Source: Actinacidiphila glaucinigra (GTDB taxonomy: Bacteria > Actinomycetota > Actinomycetes > Streptomycetales > Streptomycetaceae). Taken from it: a DNA stretch of 64,000 nucleotides. The stretch spans positions 1-64,000 of the forward strand of contig NZ_FZOF01000001.1 of NCBI RefSeq assembly GCF_900188405.1, read 5' to 3'. This document shows, one piece after another, positions 9,301-17,616 of this stretch. The notes below the pieces were generated by a model. That model was not told where the DNA came from and ran no database searches. It was given only the letters and a program-made list of their open reading frames with translations. Made by a program: the position numbers and the translations under genes. Every line of letters starts with the position of its first letter. Position 1 is the first letter of the stretch.

Positions 9301-9587
9301 TGGGGATCGGGCCCGTGGTGGGCACCAGGACCTGGGGCGGCGTCATCGGCATCGACTCCCGCTACCACCTGGTCGACGGGACGCTGGTCACCCAGCCGAA
9401 GTACGCCACGTGGCTGGAGGGCATGGGCTGGGACGTGGAGAACCACGGCGTCGACCCGGACGTCGAGGTCGTCCACACCCCGCAGGACTCGGCCGCCGGG
9501 CGCGACCCGCAGCTGGACGAGGCCGTCCGCCTCGCCCTGGAGGCGCTGGAGGCGCATCCGGCCCGCACCGCGCCCCCGTTGCCGTAG
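6312..9587 (+). CDS. Tricorn-type protease (S41 family), cytoplasmic
   Basis: This 1091-residue protein has the architecture of the tricorn protease. N-terminal beta-propeller repeats (FSPDGTLIAWTSTRDG, FLSDHEG, SPDGHRIAV) occupy about 1-680. They are followed by a helical core, a PDZ domain (about 790-870) and the S41 catalytic domain. The tricorn catalytic set is present: S762-H763 (GTSHAY), nucleophile S985 in GSDGD, and E1043 in DVENHG. A charged insertion of about 35 residues (Asp, Glu, Lys rich) lies near 535-570. There is no signal peptide, so the protein should act on peptides inside the cell, probably downstream of the proteasome. The GTG start has no clear ribosome-binding site. Confidence 0.9.
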   Translation: MTQPQPSHPAYLRFPHLHGDLITFTAEDDVWAAPLDGTGRAWRVSADNMPVGHPRFSPDGTLIAWTSTRDGAPEVHVAAADGGPSKRLTHWGSGRTSVRGWTPGGDVLAISTYGQASLRRSWARAIPVDGGPASTLPYGPVGAVAHGPDGAVLLLSATMGREAAAWKRYRGGTAGKLWIDRTGEGEFERIHAGLDGNLEYPMWVGDRIAFLSDHEGVGAVYSSLPDGADLRRHTSVADGAFYARQAATDGSRVVYTSTGRLFLLDDLDGAEARPVEVRLGGQRADLQPHPIHAAYHLGDARPDHTGRGSAVEIRGTTHWVTHRGGPARALSAEPGVRTRLPRVFGGEGDQQVVWVTDAEGEDALEIAPAAATGPAAPRRLAAGRLGRVLAMTVSPDGHRIAVASHDGRVLLVEAQTGEVRTVVEGEHGHATGLAFSPDSAWLAWSHAGPDPLRQLKLASTADLTVVDATPLRFRDFSPAFTADGKHLAFLSERSFDPVYDDHVFDLAFLRACRPHLITLAATTPSPFGPQRHGRPVDSSAEDKDGDDRGQDEGKKDSRKEDGEDRPRTPVTKVDAEGLADRIVPFPVEAARYSTLRAAKDGVLWLRHPVRGVLGASLASPEAEPPSTALERYDLKQLRVEDIADDADDYAVSGDGNKVLVTSGHRLRVAAADHKSAPSEDETDSNVTVDLSRVRVTVDPQAEWRQMYDESHRLMRDHFWRADMGGVDWDGVRERYRHVLDRVATHDDLVDLLWEVAGELGTSHAYVVPSGGRGDGLHRQGLLGADLARDADGVWRVERVLPSETSDPMAGSPLAAPGAAVRAGDAILAVDGRPVDPLTGPGPLLIGTVRKPVELTVGPADGGAARHVVVVPIADEEPLRYHDWVAGRRAYVHELSGGRLGYLHVPDMVGSGWAQLHRDLRVEVVREGLVVDVRENRGGHTSQLVVEKLARRIVGWNLPRGLPASSYPLDAPRGPVVAVANEFSGSDGDIVNAAIRALGIGPVVGTRTWGGVIGIDSRYHLVDGTLVTQPKYATWLEGMGWDVENHGVDPDVEVVHTPQDSAAGRDPQLDEAVRLALEALEAHPARTAPPLP

Positions 9588-9595
9588 CGGCGGGA

Positions 9596-9623
9596 GCGGG
9601 GCCCGGCGCGACCCGGGCCCCGC
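9596..9623 (+). terminator. Hairpin after the tricorn gene
   Basis: GCGGGGCCCGG at 9596-9606 pairs perfectly with CCGGGCCCCGC at 9613-9623 across a six-base loop. There is no T-run after it, as is common for streptomycete terminators. Confidence 0.55.
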
Positions 9624-9695
9624 GACGGCGCGCTGCCGCGGGGGGCACCGGTAGCATGCGGGGCGTACTGATCAACCCCTGGACGGAGGCGTCAG

Positions 9696-10055
9696 GTGGC
9701 GGGAGAGCCGCAGGCGGACTGCCTGTTCTGCAAGATCGTCGCGGGGAGCGTCCCCGCGACCGTCGTGCGGGAGACCGAGACGACCGTCGCGTTCCGCGAC
9801 ATAAACCCCCAGGCGCCGACGCACGTCCTGGTCATCCCCAAGGCGCACTACCCGGACGCCGCCACGCTGGCCGCCCGGGCGCCCCAACTCGCCGCGGACG
9901 TGCTGCGGGAGGCGGGCGAGGTGGCGACCGAGGACAAGGTGGACGGCAGCGGCTACCGGATCGTCTTCAACACCGGCGCGGGGGCGGGCCAGACCGTCTT
10001 CCACGCGCACGCCCACGTGCTGGGCGGCCGCGGCCTCGAGTGGCCGCCCGGATAA
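9696..10055 (+). CDS. HIT family nucleotide-binding hydrolase (HINT-like)
   Basis: This is a 119-residue histidine-triad protein. The N-terminus has the family's CLFCKIVAG segment and the C-terminus the triad H103-A-H105-A-H107 followed by VLGG. The size and layout match HINT-type purine nucleoside phosphoramidases. The GTG at 9696 has GGAGG six to eleven bases upstream. The gene lies six bases before the RNase Z gene, so the two are probably co-transcribed. Confidence 0.92.
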   Translation: MAGEPQADCLFCKIVAGSVPATVVRETETTVAFRDINPQAPTHVLVIPKAHYPDAATLAARAPQLAADVLREAGEVATEDKVDGSGYRIVFNTGAGAGQTVFHAHAHVLGGRGLEWPPG

Positions 10056-10061
10056 CCGCCG

Positions 10062-10976
10062 GTGTCCGCACGTGAACTGGTCGTGCTCGGCACGGCCAGC
10101 CAGGTTCCCACCCGGCACCGCAACCACAACGGCTACTTCCTGCGCTGGGACGCCGAGGGCATCCTCTTCGACCCGGGCGAGGGCACACAGCGCCAGATGC
10201 TGCGGGCCGGTGTGGCGGCGCACGACCTGACCAGGCTGTGCGTGACCCACTTCCACGGGGACCACAGCCTGGGCCTCGCCGGGGTGATCCAGCGGATCAA
10301 CCTCGACCGGGTGCCGCACCCCGTCACCGCCCACTACCCCGAGTCCGGCCGCCGCTTCTTCGACCGGCTGCGCTACGCGACCGCCTACCGCGAGACGGTG
10401 GCCCTGCGCGAGGAACCGGTGAAGGGCGAGGCGGTGGTGCTGGTCGACTCCGACGCCTTCCTGCTGGAGGCGCGCCGGCTGTCGCACCCGGTGGAGGCGT
10501 ACGGCTACCGGCTGGTCGAGCCCGACGGGCGCCGCATGCTGCCGGAGCGCCTGGCCGCGCACGGCATCACCGGCCCGGCGGTGGGGCGGCTGCAGCGCGA
10601 GGGCGAGGTGGACGGGGTGACGCTCGCCGACGTGAGCGAGCCGCGCCCGGGGCAGCGCTTCGCCTTCGTCATGGACACCCGGCTCTGCGACGCGGTGTAC
10701 ACCCTCGCCGACGGCTGCGACCTGCTCGTCATCGAGTCGACCTTCCTGGACGAGGACGCCGCGCTGGCCGAGGAGCACGGGCACCTGACGGCCGGTCAGG
10801 CGGCCCGCGTGGCGGCCGAGTCCGGTGTCCGGCACCTGGTGCTCACGCACTTCTCGCAGCGCTACACCGAACCGGAGGACTTCGAGCGCCAGGCGCGGGA
10901 CGCGGGTTTCGAGGGCGAGCTGACCGTCGCCCAGGACCTCGGCCGGGTCACCGTGCCGAAGCGCCGTCAGACCTAG
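10062..10976 (+). CDS. rnz: Ribonuclease Z / MBL-fold tRNase
   Basis: The protein has 304 residues with the RNase Z start ([25 protein letters not shown]) and the metal motif H63-F-H65-G-D67-H68 followed by SLGLAGV. Later ligands are in FVMDTRLCD and LTHFSQRY. The length fits the short bacterial RNase Z, which trims tRNA 3' ends as a dimer in the cytoplasm. The GTG start is six bases after the HIT stop. Assignment within the MBL superfamily is strong because of the GTA(S)QVPT and GDHSLGL signatures. Confidence 0.92.
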   Translation: MSARELVVLGTASQVPTRHRNHNGYFLRWDAEGILFDPGEGTQRQMLRAGVAAHDLTRLCVTHFHGDHSLGLAGVIQRINLDRVPHPVTAHYPESGRRFFDRLRYATAYRETVALREEPVKGEAVVLVDSDAFLLEARRLSHPVEAYGYRLVEPDGRRMLPERLAAHGITGPAVGRLQREGEVDGVTLADVSEPRPGQRFAFVMDTRLCDAVYTLADGCDLLVIESTFLDEDAALAEEHGHLTAGQAARVAAESGVRHLVLTHFSQRYTEPEDFERQARDAGFEGELTVAQDLGRVTVPKRRQT

Positions 10977-11006
10977 CCGAACGCCCCTGACCTGTACGGT
11001 TGCCCG

Positions 11007-11996
11007 GTGAGCATCCCCAAGGCCGAACTCCATCTGCACATCGAAGGCACCCTCGAACCCGAGCTCGCCTTCGCCCTCGCCGAGCGGAACGGGGTCGACC
11101 TGCCGTACGCCTCGACCGAGGAGCTGCGGCAGGCCTACTCCTTCAGCGACCTGCAGTCGTTCCTCGACCTGTACTACGCGCTCATGGCCGTGCTCCGCAC
11201 GGAACAGGACTTCGCCGACCTCGCCGACGCCTACCTCGCCCGCGCCGCCGCGCAGGGCGTGCGGCACGCCGAGGTCTTCTTCGACCCGCAGGCGCACACC
11301 GCGCGCGGCGTCCCGCTCGGCACGGTGGTGGAGGGCCTGGCGAGGGCCCTGGACCGCGCCCCGGAGCGGCACGGCGTCAGCACGCGGCTGATCATGTGCT
11401 TCCTGCGGGACGAGTCCGCCGAGTCCGCGCTGGAGACCTTCGAGGCCGCCCGGCCCCACCTGCACCGGATCAGTGCCGTCGGCCTGGACTCCGCCGAGGT
11501 CGGCCACCCGCCGTCGAAGTTCCGCGCGGTGTACGAGGCCGCCGCGGCGGCGGGCCTGCGCCGGGTCGCGCACGCGGGCGAGGAGGGTCCGCCGGCGTAC
11601 GTGCGGGAGGCGCTGGACGTGCTCGGCGTCGAGCGGATCGACCACGGCATCCGCAGCATGGAGGACCCGGACCTGGTGGCCCGGCTGGTCCGCGACCAGG
11701 TGCCGCTGACCGTCTGCCCGCTGTCCAACGTACGCCTGCGCTGCGTGGACACCCTCGCCGACCACCCGCTGCCCGCCATGCTCGACGCGGGCCTGATGGT
11801 CACCCTGAACTCCGACGACCCCGCCTACTTCGGCGGTTACGCGGGCGACACCTTCGACGCCGTGGCCGGCGCGCTGCCGCTCGGCGAGGACGACCTGCGC
11901 AGGCTCGCCCGCAACTCCTTCCTGGCCGCATTCCTCGACGACGACGAGGAGTTGCGCGCCCGCTACCTCGCCGAGGTGGACGCCCACAGGTTCTGA
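11007..11996 (+). CDS. Adenosine/adenine deaminase (adenine-deaminase-like subgroup)
   Basis: This is a zinc aminohydrolase of 329 residues. Metal ligands H9 and H11 lie in ELHLHIEGTLEPE, with the catalytic HAGEEG and IDHGIRS segments mid-protein and N268-S-D270-D271 near the end. Databases usually call this family adenosine deaminase. However, EGTLEPE and NSDDPAYFGGY are the forms I know from the adenine deaminase branch (yeast Aah1 type), not from true adenosine deaminases. Either way it deaminates a purine amino group in salvage. The GTG start follows the RNase Z stop by 30 bases. Substrate choice is inference. Confidence 0.82.
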   Translation: MSIPKAELHLHIEGTLEPELAFALAERNGVDLPYASTEELRQAYSFSDLQSFLDLYYALMAVLRTEQDFADLADAYLARAAAQGVRHAEVFFDPQAHTARGVPLGTVVEGLARALDRAPERHGVSTRLIMCFLRDESAESALETFEAARPHLHRISAVGLDSAEVGHPPSKFRAVYEAAAAAGLRRVAHAGEEGPPAYVREALDVLGVERIDHGIRSMEDPDLVARLVRDQVPLTVCPLSNVRLRCVDTLADHPLPAMLDAGLMVTLNSDDPAYFGGYAGDTFDAVAGALPLGEDDLRRLARNSFLAAFLDDDEELRARYLAEVDAHRF

Positions 11997-12067
11997 GTGC
12001 GGCCGCGCGTGCCGTCTGAGTACGCGCACTCATGCGGGGCCGTGCCGCGCGGGCGGAGCATGGAGTC

Positions 12068-12583
12068 ATGCGAAGGCACCTGATACGGCCCGCAGCGGCC
12101 GTCACGCTGATCGTGACCACGCCCGTCGCCACCTGGGGGCTCATGGGCCGGCAGGACGCCGCGGGCTTTGACCCCTCCGAACTGGACTACCTGGTATGGC
12201 CCTTCGGCATCCCGGCGGGGGCGGAGACCGCGATCGGCGCGGCCGCGGCCGTGCTGGCCACCGGCGCGGCGGTGCTGCTGGGCCGGGCCTCCCGTCCCGG
12301 GCCGGACCGCTTCGACGGCCGGTGGTGGGAGGTCATCGGGCCGCTGCTCGCGGCCGGGCTGCTGACCGGCGCGATCTGGCGGACGGTGACGGCCGGGGTG
12401 ATCGGCGCCAACATCGGCGCCGGGCTGGCGATGCTGCTCGGCGGGCCCCTGGTCGCCGGGCTGGTGCTCTGGTCGCTGGGCCGGGGCCTGTGGCTGGCCC
12501 GCGACCGCCGCCGCGGCCCCCGCCCCCCGCGCGGCGGGACGGGCACCGCGGGCTGGCGGCCCGCCGCCGGTCAGGGCACGTAG
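12068..12583 (+). CDS. Small integral membrane protein, four predicted helices
   Basis: This 171-residue protein has no recognised family. Four hydrophobic stretches are visible: near the start (VTLIVTTPVATWGLM), about 42-62, about 80-95 and about 105-130. The C-terminal tail is rich in Arg, Pro and Gly. The ATG at 12068 has GGAG eight bases upstream; an upstream start at 12032 would add an Arg-rich leader and is less likely. The gene converges on the FHA gene. Confidence 0.7.
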   Translation: MRRHLIRPAAAVTLIVTTPVATWGLMGRQDAAGFDPSELDYLVWPFGIPAGAETAIGAAAAVLATGAAVLLGRASRPGPDRFDGRWWEVIGPLLAAGLLTGAIWRTVTAGVIGANIGAGLAMLLGGPLVAGLVLWSLGRGLWLARDRRRGPRPPRGGTGTAGWRPAAGQGT

Positions 12584-12657
12584 GACACCGGGTCGGGGAG
12601 CTCGAACGACGTGCCGGCGTGACCGCCGTTCAGGTCGCTGTGTGCCCGTATCCGAGG
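12571..12657 (-). other. Coding-like tail in frame after the FHA stop codon
   Basis: Directly after the FHA stop (TGA at 12658-12660) the same frame runs 28 more codons to a second TGA. From about codon 6 on, nearly every codon ends in G or C and the peptide reads like a protein C-terminus (HSDLNGGHAGTSFELPD, then PVSYVP). There is no start codon of its own. It is either the tail of a lost gene or a readthrough extension. Confidence 0.35.
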
Positions 12658-13521
12658 TCAGTGGCGGTGCCGTCCGGGACGACGCCGCCCCGCCGCCGCG
12701 TCCCTCGCGCGGGTGTGCCTCGACAGGGCCGCGCCGCCCGCGCAGAGCACGGCGCCCGCCGCGAACGCGGTGAAGCCCAGCGGTGCCTTCGGCAGCCCCC
12801 ACAGGGACTCCGCGAAGGGGTCGGGCGGGGCCTGCGCGCTGCCCGCGCCGCCCAGCAGGCTGAGGATCAGGGACGCCCAGACGGCGAACCCGGCGAGCGC
12901 CACCAGCACCCCGGCGGCCATGAGCACCCGCCCGGGCCCCCGCACCCGCAGCAGCCCGATGCAGGCCTCCCCGGCTGCCCCGGGGTCCGCCTCGCGCCCG
13001 TCACCGCCGTCCCCGTAGCGCCGGCGCCCGGCGAGGTACTGCGCGCGCCCGGAGGGGTAGCGGCGGGTGTCGCCGGGCCCGGACGGGGCCCGGGTGTCCC
13101 CGAGGTCGTGGAGGACGGCCGGGGGCGCGGGAGTGCCGCCCGGATCCTCCCCGGGCTCTCCCAGGGGGTCGTCCCCCTGGTCTTCCGGATCGGGCCGCCC
13201 CTGCCGGGCCGCCGCCACCGACAGCCGCAGTTCGACGTGGCCGATGCGGAGCAGGTCCCCGTCGCGGAGGGGACGGGGCGCGTCGAGCAGGGTCCCGTTG
13301 AGGTAGGTGCCGTTGGTCGAGCCGAGGTCGCTGAGCACGACGTGGCTGCCGGCGCGGTTCATCGCGGCGTGCCGCCGGCTCACGCCCTCCGCGTCCAGCC
13401 GGATCGCGCTGCCGGCGAGCCTGCCGATCTCGCAGTAGCCGGCCGGCACGGCGTAGGCCCGTCCGGCGTCCGGCCCCGTGGTCACGATCAGTTGCGGCGG
13501 TGCGGCCGAGTGTCCGGGCAT
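12658..13521 (-). CDS. FHA-domain membrane protein
   Basis: The protein has 287 residues. The N-terminal FHA domain (about 10-95) has the phosphothreonine-binding set: R34 in EIGRLAGS, S48 and H51 in VSRRH, and N70 in GSTNGTYLNG. A low-complexity Pro, Asp and Gly linker follows, then two hydrophobic segments (about 195-220 and 240-260). It should therefore sit in the membrane with the FHA domain in the cytoplasm, where it could read a Ser/Thr kinase signal. No kinase is adjacent. The gene is divergent from the PfkB kinase gene. Confidence 0.85.
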   Translation of the reverse strand: MPGHSAAPPQLIVTTGPDAGRAYAVPAGYCEIGRLAGSAIRLDAEGVSRRHAAMNRAGSHVVLSDLGSTNGTYLNGTLLDAPRPLRDGDLLRIGHVELRLSVAAARQGRPDPEDQGDDPLGEPGEDPGGTPAPPAVLHDLGDTRAPSGPGDTRRYPSGRAQYLAGRRRYGDGGDGREADPGAAGEACIGLLRVRGPGRVLMAAGVLVALAGFAVWASLILSLLGGAGSAQAPPDPFAESLWGLPKAPLGFTAFAAGAVLCAGGAALSRHTRARDAAAGRRRPGRHRH

Positions 13522-13647
13522 CTCCAGCCCCTGGGGTCATCCGCTTTCCCTCAGCATCCGTCCGCGTCCCCGCGCGGACAAACGCTGGTCACGGCCCCGG
13601 GCGCGCGTACGATCGGTCGGAACGACATCAGGCCGGGAGGAGCCCGG

Positions 13648-14745
13648 GTGGAAGACCAGCCCGTCCTCGACCCGCTCGCGGCGGTACGCGGGCCGGACGA
13701 CCCGGAGACCGATGTGTACCTGACCGGCACGGTCTTCCTGGACATCATCTTCACCGGTCTCGACAGCGCGCCCGTCCGCGGCACCGAGTCCTGGGCGCGC
13801 GGCATGGGGTCGAGCCCCGGCGGCGTGGCGAACATGGCGACCGCCCTCGCCCGGCTGGGGCTGCGCACCTCGCTCGCGGCCGCCTTCGGCGACGACGTGT
13901 ACGGGGACTACTGCTGGGACTCCCTCGCCGGCGGGGAGGGCATCGAGCTGGCCCTGTCCCGCAAGATCCCCGGCTGGCACTCCCCGGTCACGGTCTCCAT
14001 GGCATACGAGGGCGAGCGCACCATGGTCAGCCACGGCCACGAGGCCCCGCCGCCCGAGGAGCCCGCCCCGCCGTGCCCGCCGCCGAGCCGGGCGTGCGTG
14101 GCCTCCCTGGTGCCCGGGGTCCCGCAGCAGGAGTGGATCGGCACCGCCGCCGGGCGGGGCAGCCGGATCTTCGCCGACGTCGGCTGGGACGACAGCGGCC
14201 GCTGGGACCGCGCGGACCTCGCCGACCTGGCGCACTGCGAGGCTTTTCTGCCGAACGCCGCCGAGGCCATGCGCTACACCCGCACCGACTGCCCGCGCGC
14301 CGCCGCCCGCAAGCTGGCCGAGCTGGTCCCCCTGGCGGTGGTCACGCTGGGCCCCGAGGGCGCGTACGCGGTGGACTCCGCCGGCGGGGAGGCCGCCGAG
14401 GTCCCGGCGCTCTCCGTGGAGGCCCTGGACCCGACGGGCGCCGGGGATGTCTTCGTCGCGGGCTTCCTGACCGGCACCCTGGCCGGCTGGGCCCTCGCCG
14501 ACCGGCTGGCCTTCGCGTGCCTCACGGCGGCACTGTCGGTGCAGGAGTTCGGCGGTTCGCTGTCGGCGCCCGGCTGGATCGAGATCGCGGCCTGGTGGCA
14601 GCACGCCAAGGCCTACGACGACCAGGACCGCACCGCGCTGCGCCGCTACGCCTTCCTGGACGACCTGCTGCCCACCGGCACCCGCCGCTGGCCCCTGCGC
14701 CGCGCGGTGCCGACGATCGGCTTCCGCCCGCCACCCTTCCGCTGA
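13648..14745 (+). CDS. PfkB-family carbohydrate kinase
   Basis: This 365-residue sugar kinase has the N-terminal PfkB signature (GSSPGGVANMATALARLG) and the C-terminal catalytic motif DPTGAGD at 261-267, where D267 is the base. Phosphate acceptor and substrate cannot be fixed; ribokinase-like sugars are typical. The GTG at 13648 is preceded by GGGAGGAG. There is no transporter or sugar enzyme next to it. A longer open frame upstream in the same phase is not coding. Confidence 0.86.
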   Translation: MEDQPVLDPLAAVRGPDDPETDVYLTGTVFLDIIFTGLDSAPVRGTESWARGMGSSPGGVANMATALARLGLRTSLAAAFGDDVYGDYCWDSLAGGEGIELALSRKIPGWHSPVTVSMAYEGERTMVSHGHEAPPPEEPAPPCPPPSRACVASLVPGVPQQEWIGTAAGRGSRIFADVGWDDSGRWDRADLADLAHCEAFLPNAAEAMRYTRTDCPRAAARKLAELVPLAVVTLGPEGAYAVDSAGGEAAEVPALSVEALDPTGAGDVFVAGFLTGTLAGWALADRLAFACLTAALSVQEFGGSLSAPGWIEIAAWWQHAKAYDDQDRTALRRYAFLDDLLPTGTRRWPLRRAVPTIGFRPPPFR

Positions 14746-14764
14746 CGCGGTGGCGGAGCCGGCG

Positions 14765-15157
14765 TCAGGCGATCACGTCGATGGGGCAACGGGCCGCGTT
14801 CGCGCGCTCGATGCGGGCGTCCCCCGTGACCAGGGCGCACCCCAGGTGTTCGGCGAGCGCGACGTACGAAGCGTCGTACGCGGAGAGGTCGGCGCGCAGC
14901 TCCCAGATCCGATCGAGCAGGGCGTATCCCGGCATGCGCTGGATCGGCAGGGCGGACAGCAGGGAGATCGCCGTCTCCGCCGCGGCCTGGCCCAGCTTCC
15001 CTCCGAGCGACAGGCCGCGGATCGCATGGGCGGCCTCGAACTCGATGAGGGCCGGCGCGTGCAGGGTCTCGCCGGCCATCCGTTTGCGCGCGAGATCGCC
15101 CAGTGGGCCGGCGTGGGTGAGCGCGAGGACGAGTGTGGACGCGTCGACGACGATCAC
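14765..15157 (-). CDS. vapC: PIN-domain toxin (VapC family), module 1
   Basis: This is a PIN-domain ribonuclease of 130 residues. The acidic metal-binding residues are in place: D5 (MIVVDAS), E41, D95 (YDASYVALAE) and D113 (VTGDARI). Its start overlaps the upstream antitoxin stop by four bases (ATGA), the usual toxin-antitoxin layout. The likely target is an RNA, but which one cannot be read. The module should be autoregulated through the palindrome upstream of the antitoxin gene. Confidence 0.9.
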   Translation of the reverse strand: MIVVDASTLVLALTHAGPLGDLARKRMAGETLHAPALIEFEAAHAIRGLSLGGKLGQAAAETAISLLSALPIQRMPGYALLDRIWELRADLSAYDASYVALAEHLGCALVTGDARIERANAARCPIDVIA

Positions 15158-15381
15158 CCGCGGCGGCCCTCGTCGATGTGTCCGAGCAGGTCCGCCACGG
15201 AGTAGTCGGCCGTCGCCGACTTCCGGGCGCTGGCCAGTATGTCGTCGACCGTCGGTGTTCTCGCCTGTTCGATCAGCCTCTGGCGCAGGTACTCGTTCAG
15301 GGACTGGTGCGCCTCGATCGCGCGGTGCTTGAGGGTGCGGTGCACGTCGTCGGGGACGTCCTTGATCTGGATGTTCGCCAT
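15154..15381 (-). CDS. vapB: Ribbon-helix-helix antitoxin (VapB/FitA-like), module 1
   Basis: The protein has 75 residues. The N-terminus (MANIQIKDVPDDVHRTLKHRA) is the short beta strand and helices of a FitA-like ribbon-helix-helix dimer. The C-terminal half (DDILASARKSATADYSVADLLGHI) should wrap the toxin. The ATG lies 12 bases from a perfect inverted repeat. It neutralises the adjacent PIN toxin and represses the pair. Confidence 0.9.
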   Translation of the reverse strand: MANIQIKDVPDDVHRTLKHRAIEAHQSLNEYLRQRLIEQARTPTVDDILASARKSATADYSVADLLGHIDEGRRG

Positions 15382-15393
15382 GTCGTCACGTTA

Positions 15394-15429
15394 GCATGCG
15401 AAACGCATGCTTGCATGCGTTTCGCATGC
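15394..15429. promoter_or_regulatory. Palindromic operator of VapBC module 1
   Basis: GCATGCGAAACGCATGC (15394-15410) and its exact reverse complement GCATGCGTTTCGCATGC (15413-15429) are separated by two bases. Each 17-base arm is itself bounded by GCATGC boxes, giving four such boxes in 36 bp. The site is 12 bp upstream of vapB and directly after the acetyltransferase stop. It probably binds the VapBC complex and may also end the acetyltransferase transcript. Confidence 0.85.
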
Positions 15430-15434
15430 CGCCG

Positions 15435-15950
15435 TCAGACCCGGCGCTCCAGGATCTGGCCCGGCCAGTGGTCGCCCTCCGCCCGGCTGACGGCGAAGGG
15501 CTGGGCGCGGGTGAAGCCCAGGGCCTCGTACTGCCGCACGAGCCGGCCCTCGCCGCCCGCGTAGCAGTCGACGCGCAGCAGCCGGATGCCGCGCCGCCGG
15601 GTCTCGGCGACGGCGTCCTCCACGAGGGCCGCGCCGATGCCGCTGCCGGAGAGCGACCGGTCGGTGACCAGCAGCCGCAGGTACAGCTCGCGCTCGTCCA
15701 CGGGCGGGGCGTAGTCGGGCCTCTCCTCGGCCAGCACGCAGACGCCCACCACCCGGCCGCCGGTCTCGGCGACGCGGAGCAGGTATTCCTCGGCGTAGCG
15801 GGTCACGCGCTCCACCGCCGGGGGCCGGGAGGACCAGGGGCTGGTGCCCCACTGGCCGGTGTGGCCGCGTGCGGTCAGCCACGCGATGGCCTCGTCCAGC
15901 AGGTCGAGAGTGGCGGGCAGGTCGCCGGGTCCTCCGGTACGGATCTCCAT
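15435..15950 (-). CDS. GNAT-family N-acetyltransferase
   Basis: This 171-residue protein has the GNAT fold order: an N-terminal strand-helix region, a central YLRLLVTDRSLSGSGIGAALVEDAV stretch (acetyl-CoA loop Q/RxxGxG/A form, here SGSGIGAA), and a final QYEALGFTRAQPF segment. The substrate is unknown. The gene is read toward the toxin-antitoxin operator, and its stop is six bases from the palindrome. Confidence 0.85.
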   Translation of the reverse strand: MEIRTGGPGDLPATLDLLDEAIAWLTARGHTGQWGTSPWSSRPPAVERVTRYAEEYLLRVAETGGRVVGVCVLAEERPDYAPPVDERELYLRLLVTDRSLSGSGIGAALVEDAVAETRRRGIRLLRVDCYAGGEGRLVRQYEALGFTRAQPFAVSRAEGDHWPGQILERRV

Positions 15951-16086
15951 TCCGCTGTTCTACCCGGCGCGTGACGGAGCGTAAAACCTCTCGGAACCCC
16001 AGCCACACCGACGTACCCTTGAACCCCAAGCCCAGTGGCATGCCGAACAGCAGAAGGCGGGATGAACAGGCCGTCGAGCCTGGCCC

Positions 16087-17100
<1,014 letters not shown>

Positions 17101-17113
17101 CCACCGAAGCACT

Positions 17114-17611
17114 ATGGCGATCGACGTCAACAACGAATCCGGCTGGGACTTCGACGAGGCGGCGGTGCTCGACATCAGCCGCTACGCCCTGCAGCACATG
17201 CGCATCCACCCGCTGTCCGAGCTCTCGGTCATCGCGATCGACGCCGACGCCATGGAGCAGCTGCACATCCAGTGGATGGACGAACCGGGCCCCACCGACG
17301 TCATGTCCTTCCCGATGGACGAACTGCGTCCCGGGAAGGACGACGAGGAGCCCCCGCAGGGGCTGCTCGGGGACATCGTGCTCTGCCCCGAGGTGGCCAA
17401 GAAGCAGGGCGACGAGGCCGTGACCAAGCACTCCATGGACGAGGAGCTGCAGCTGCTCACCGTCCACGGGGTGCTGCACCTGCTCGGTTACGACCACGAG
17501 GAGGCCGACGAGAAGGCCGAGATGTTCGGCCTGCAGAAGGCCATCCTCGACGGCTGGCGCGCCGAGCGCGGCATCCAGGGGCCCTCGCCGGCCCCGACGA
17601 CCACCCACTGA
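17114..17611 (+). CDS. ybeY: Endoribonuclease YbeY (rRNA maturation)
   Basis: The protein has 165 residues. The zinc site is H118, H122 and H128 in [14 protein letters not shown], the hallmark of the family, and the [10 protein letters not shown] segment is also conserved. YbeY takes part in 16S rRNA 3' end maturation and ribosome quality control. The ATG at 17114 was chosen over the longer frame beginning at 17021, which would overlap phoH by 80 bases. The stop is five bases before the next gene. Confidence 0.95.
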   Translation: MAIDVNNESGWDFDEAAVLDISRYALQHMRIHPLSELSVIAIDADAMEQLHIQWMDEPGPTDVMSFPMDELRPGKDDEEPPQGLLGDIVLCPEVAKKQGDEAVTKHSMDEELQLLTVHGVLHLLGYDHEEADEKAEMFGLQKAILDGWRAERGIQGPSPAPTTTH

Positions 17612-17616
17612 TCGCG

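Noticed and set aside
12196..13647. Upstream extension of the PfkB kinase frame
   Set aside because: It overlaps the membrane and FHA genes with shadow sequence, and a good ribosome-binding site stands before 13648.
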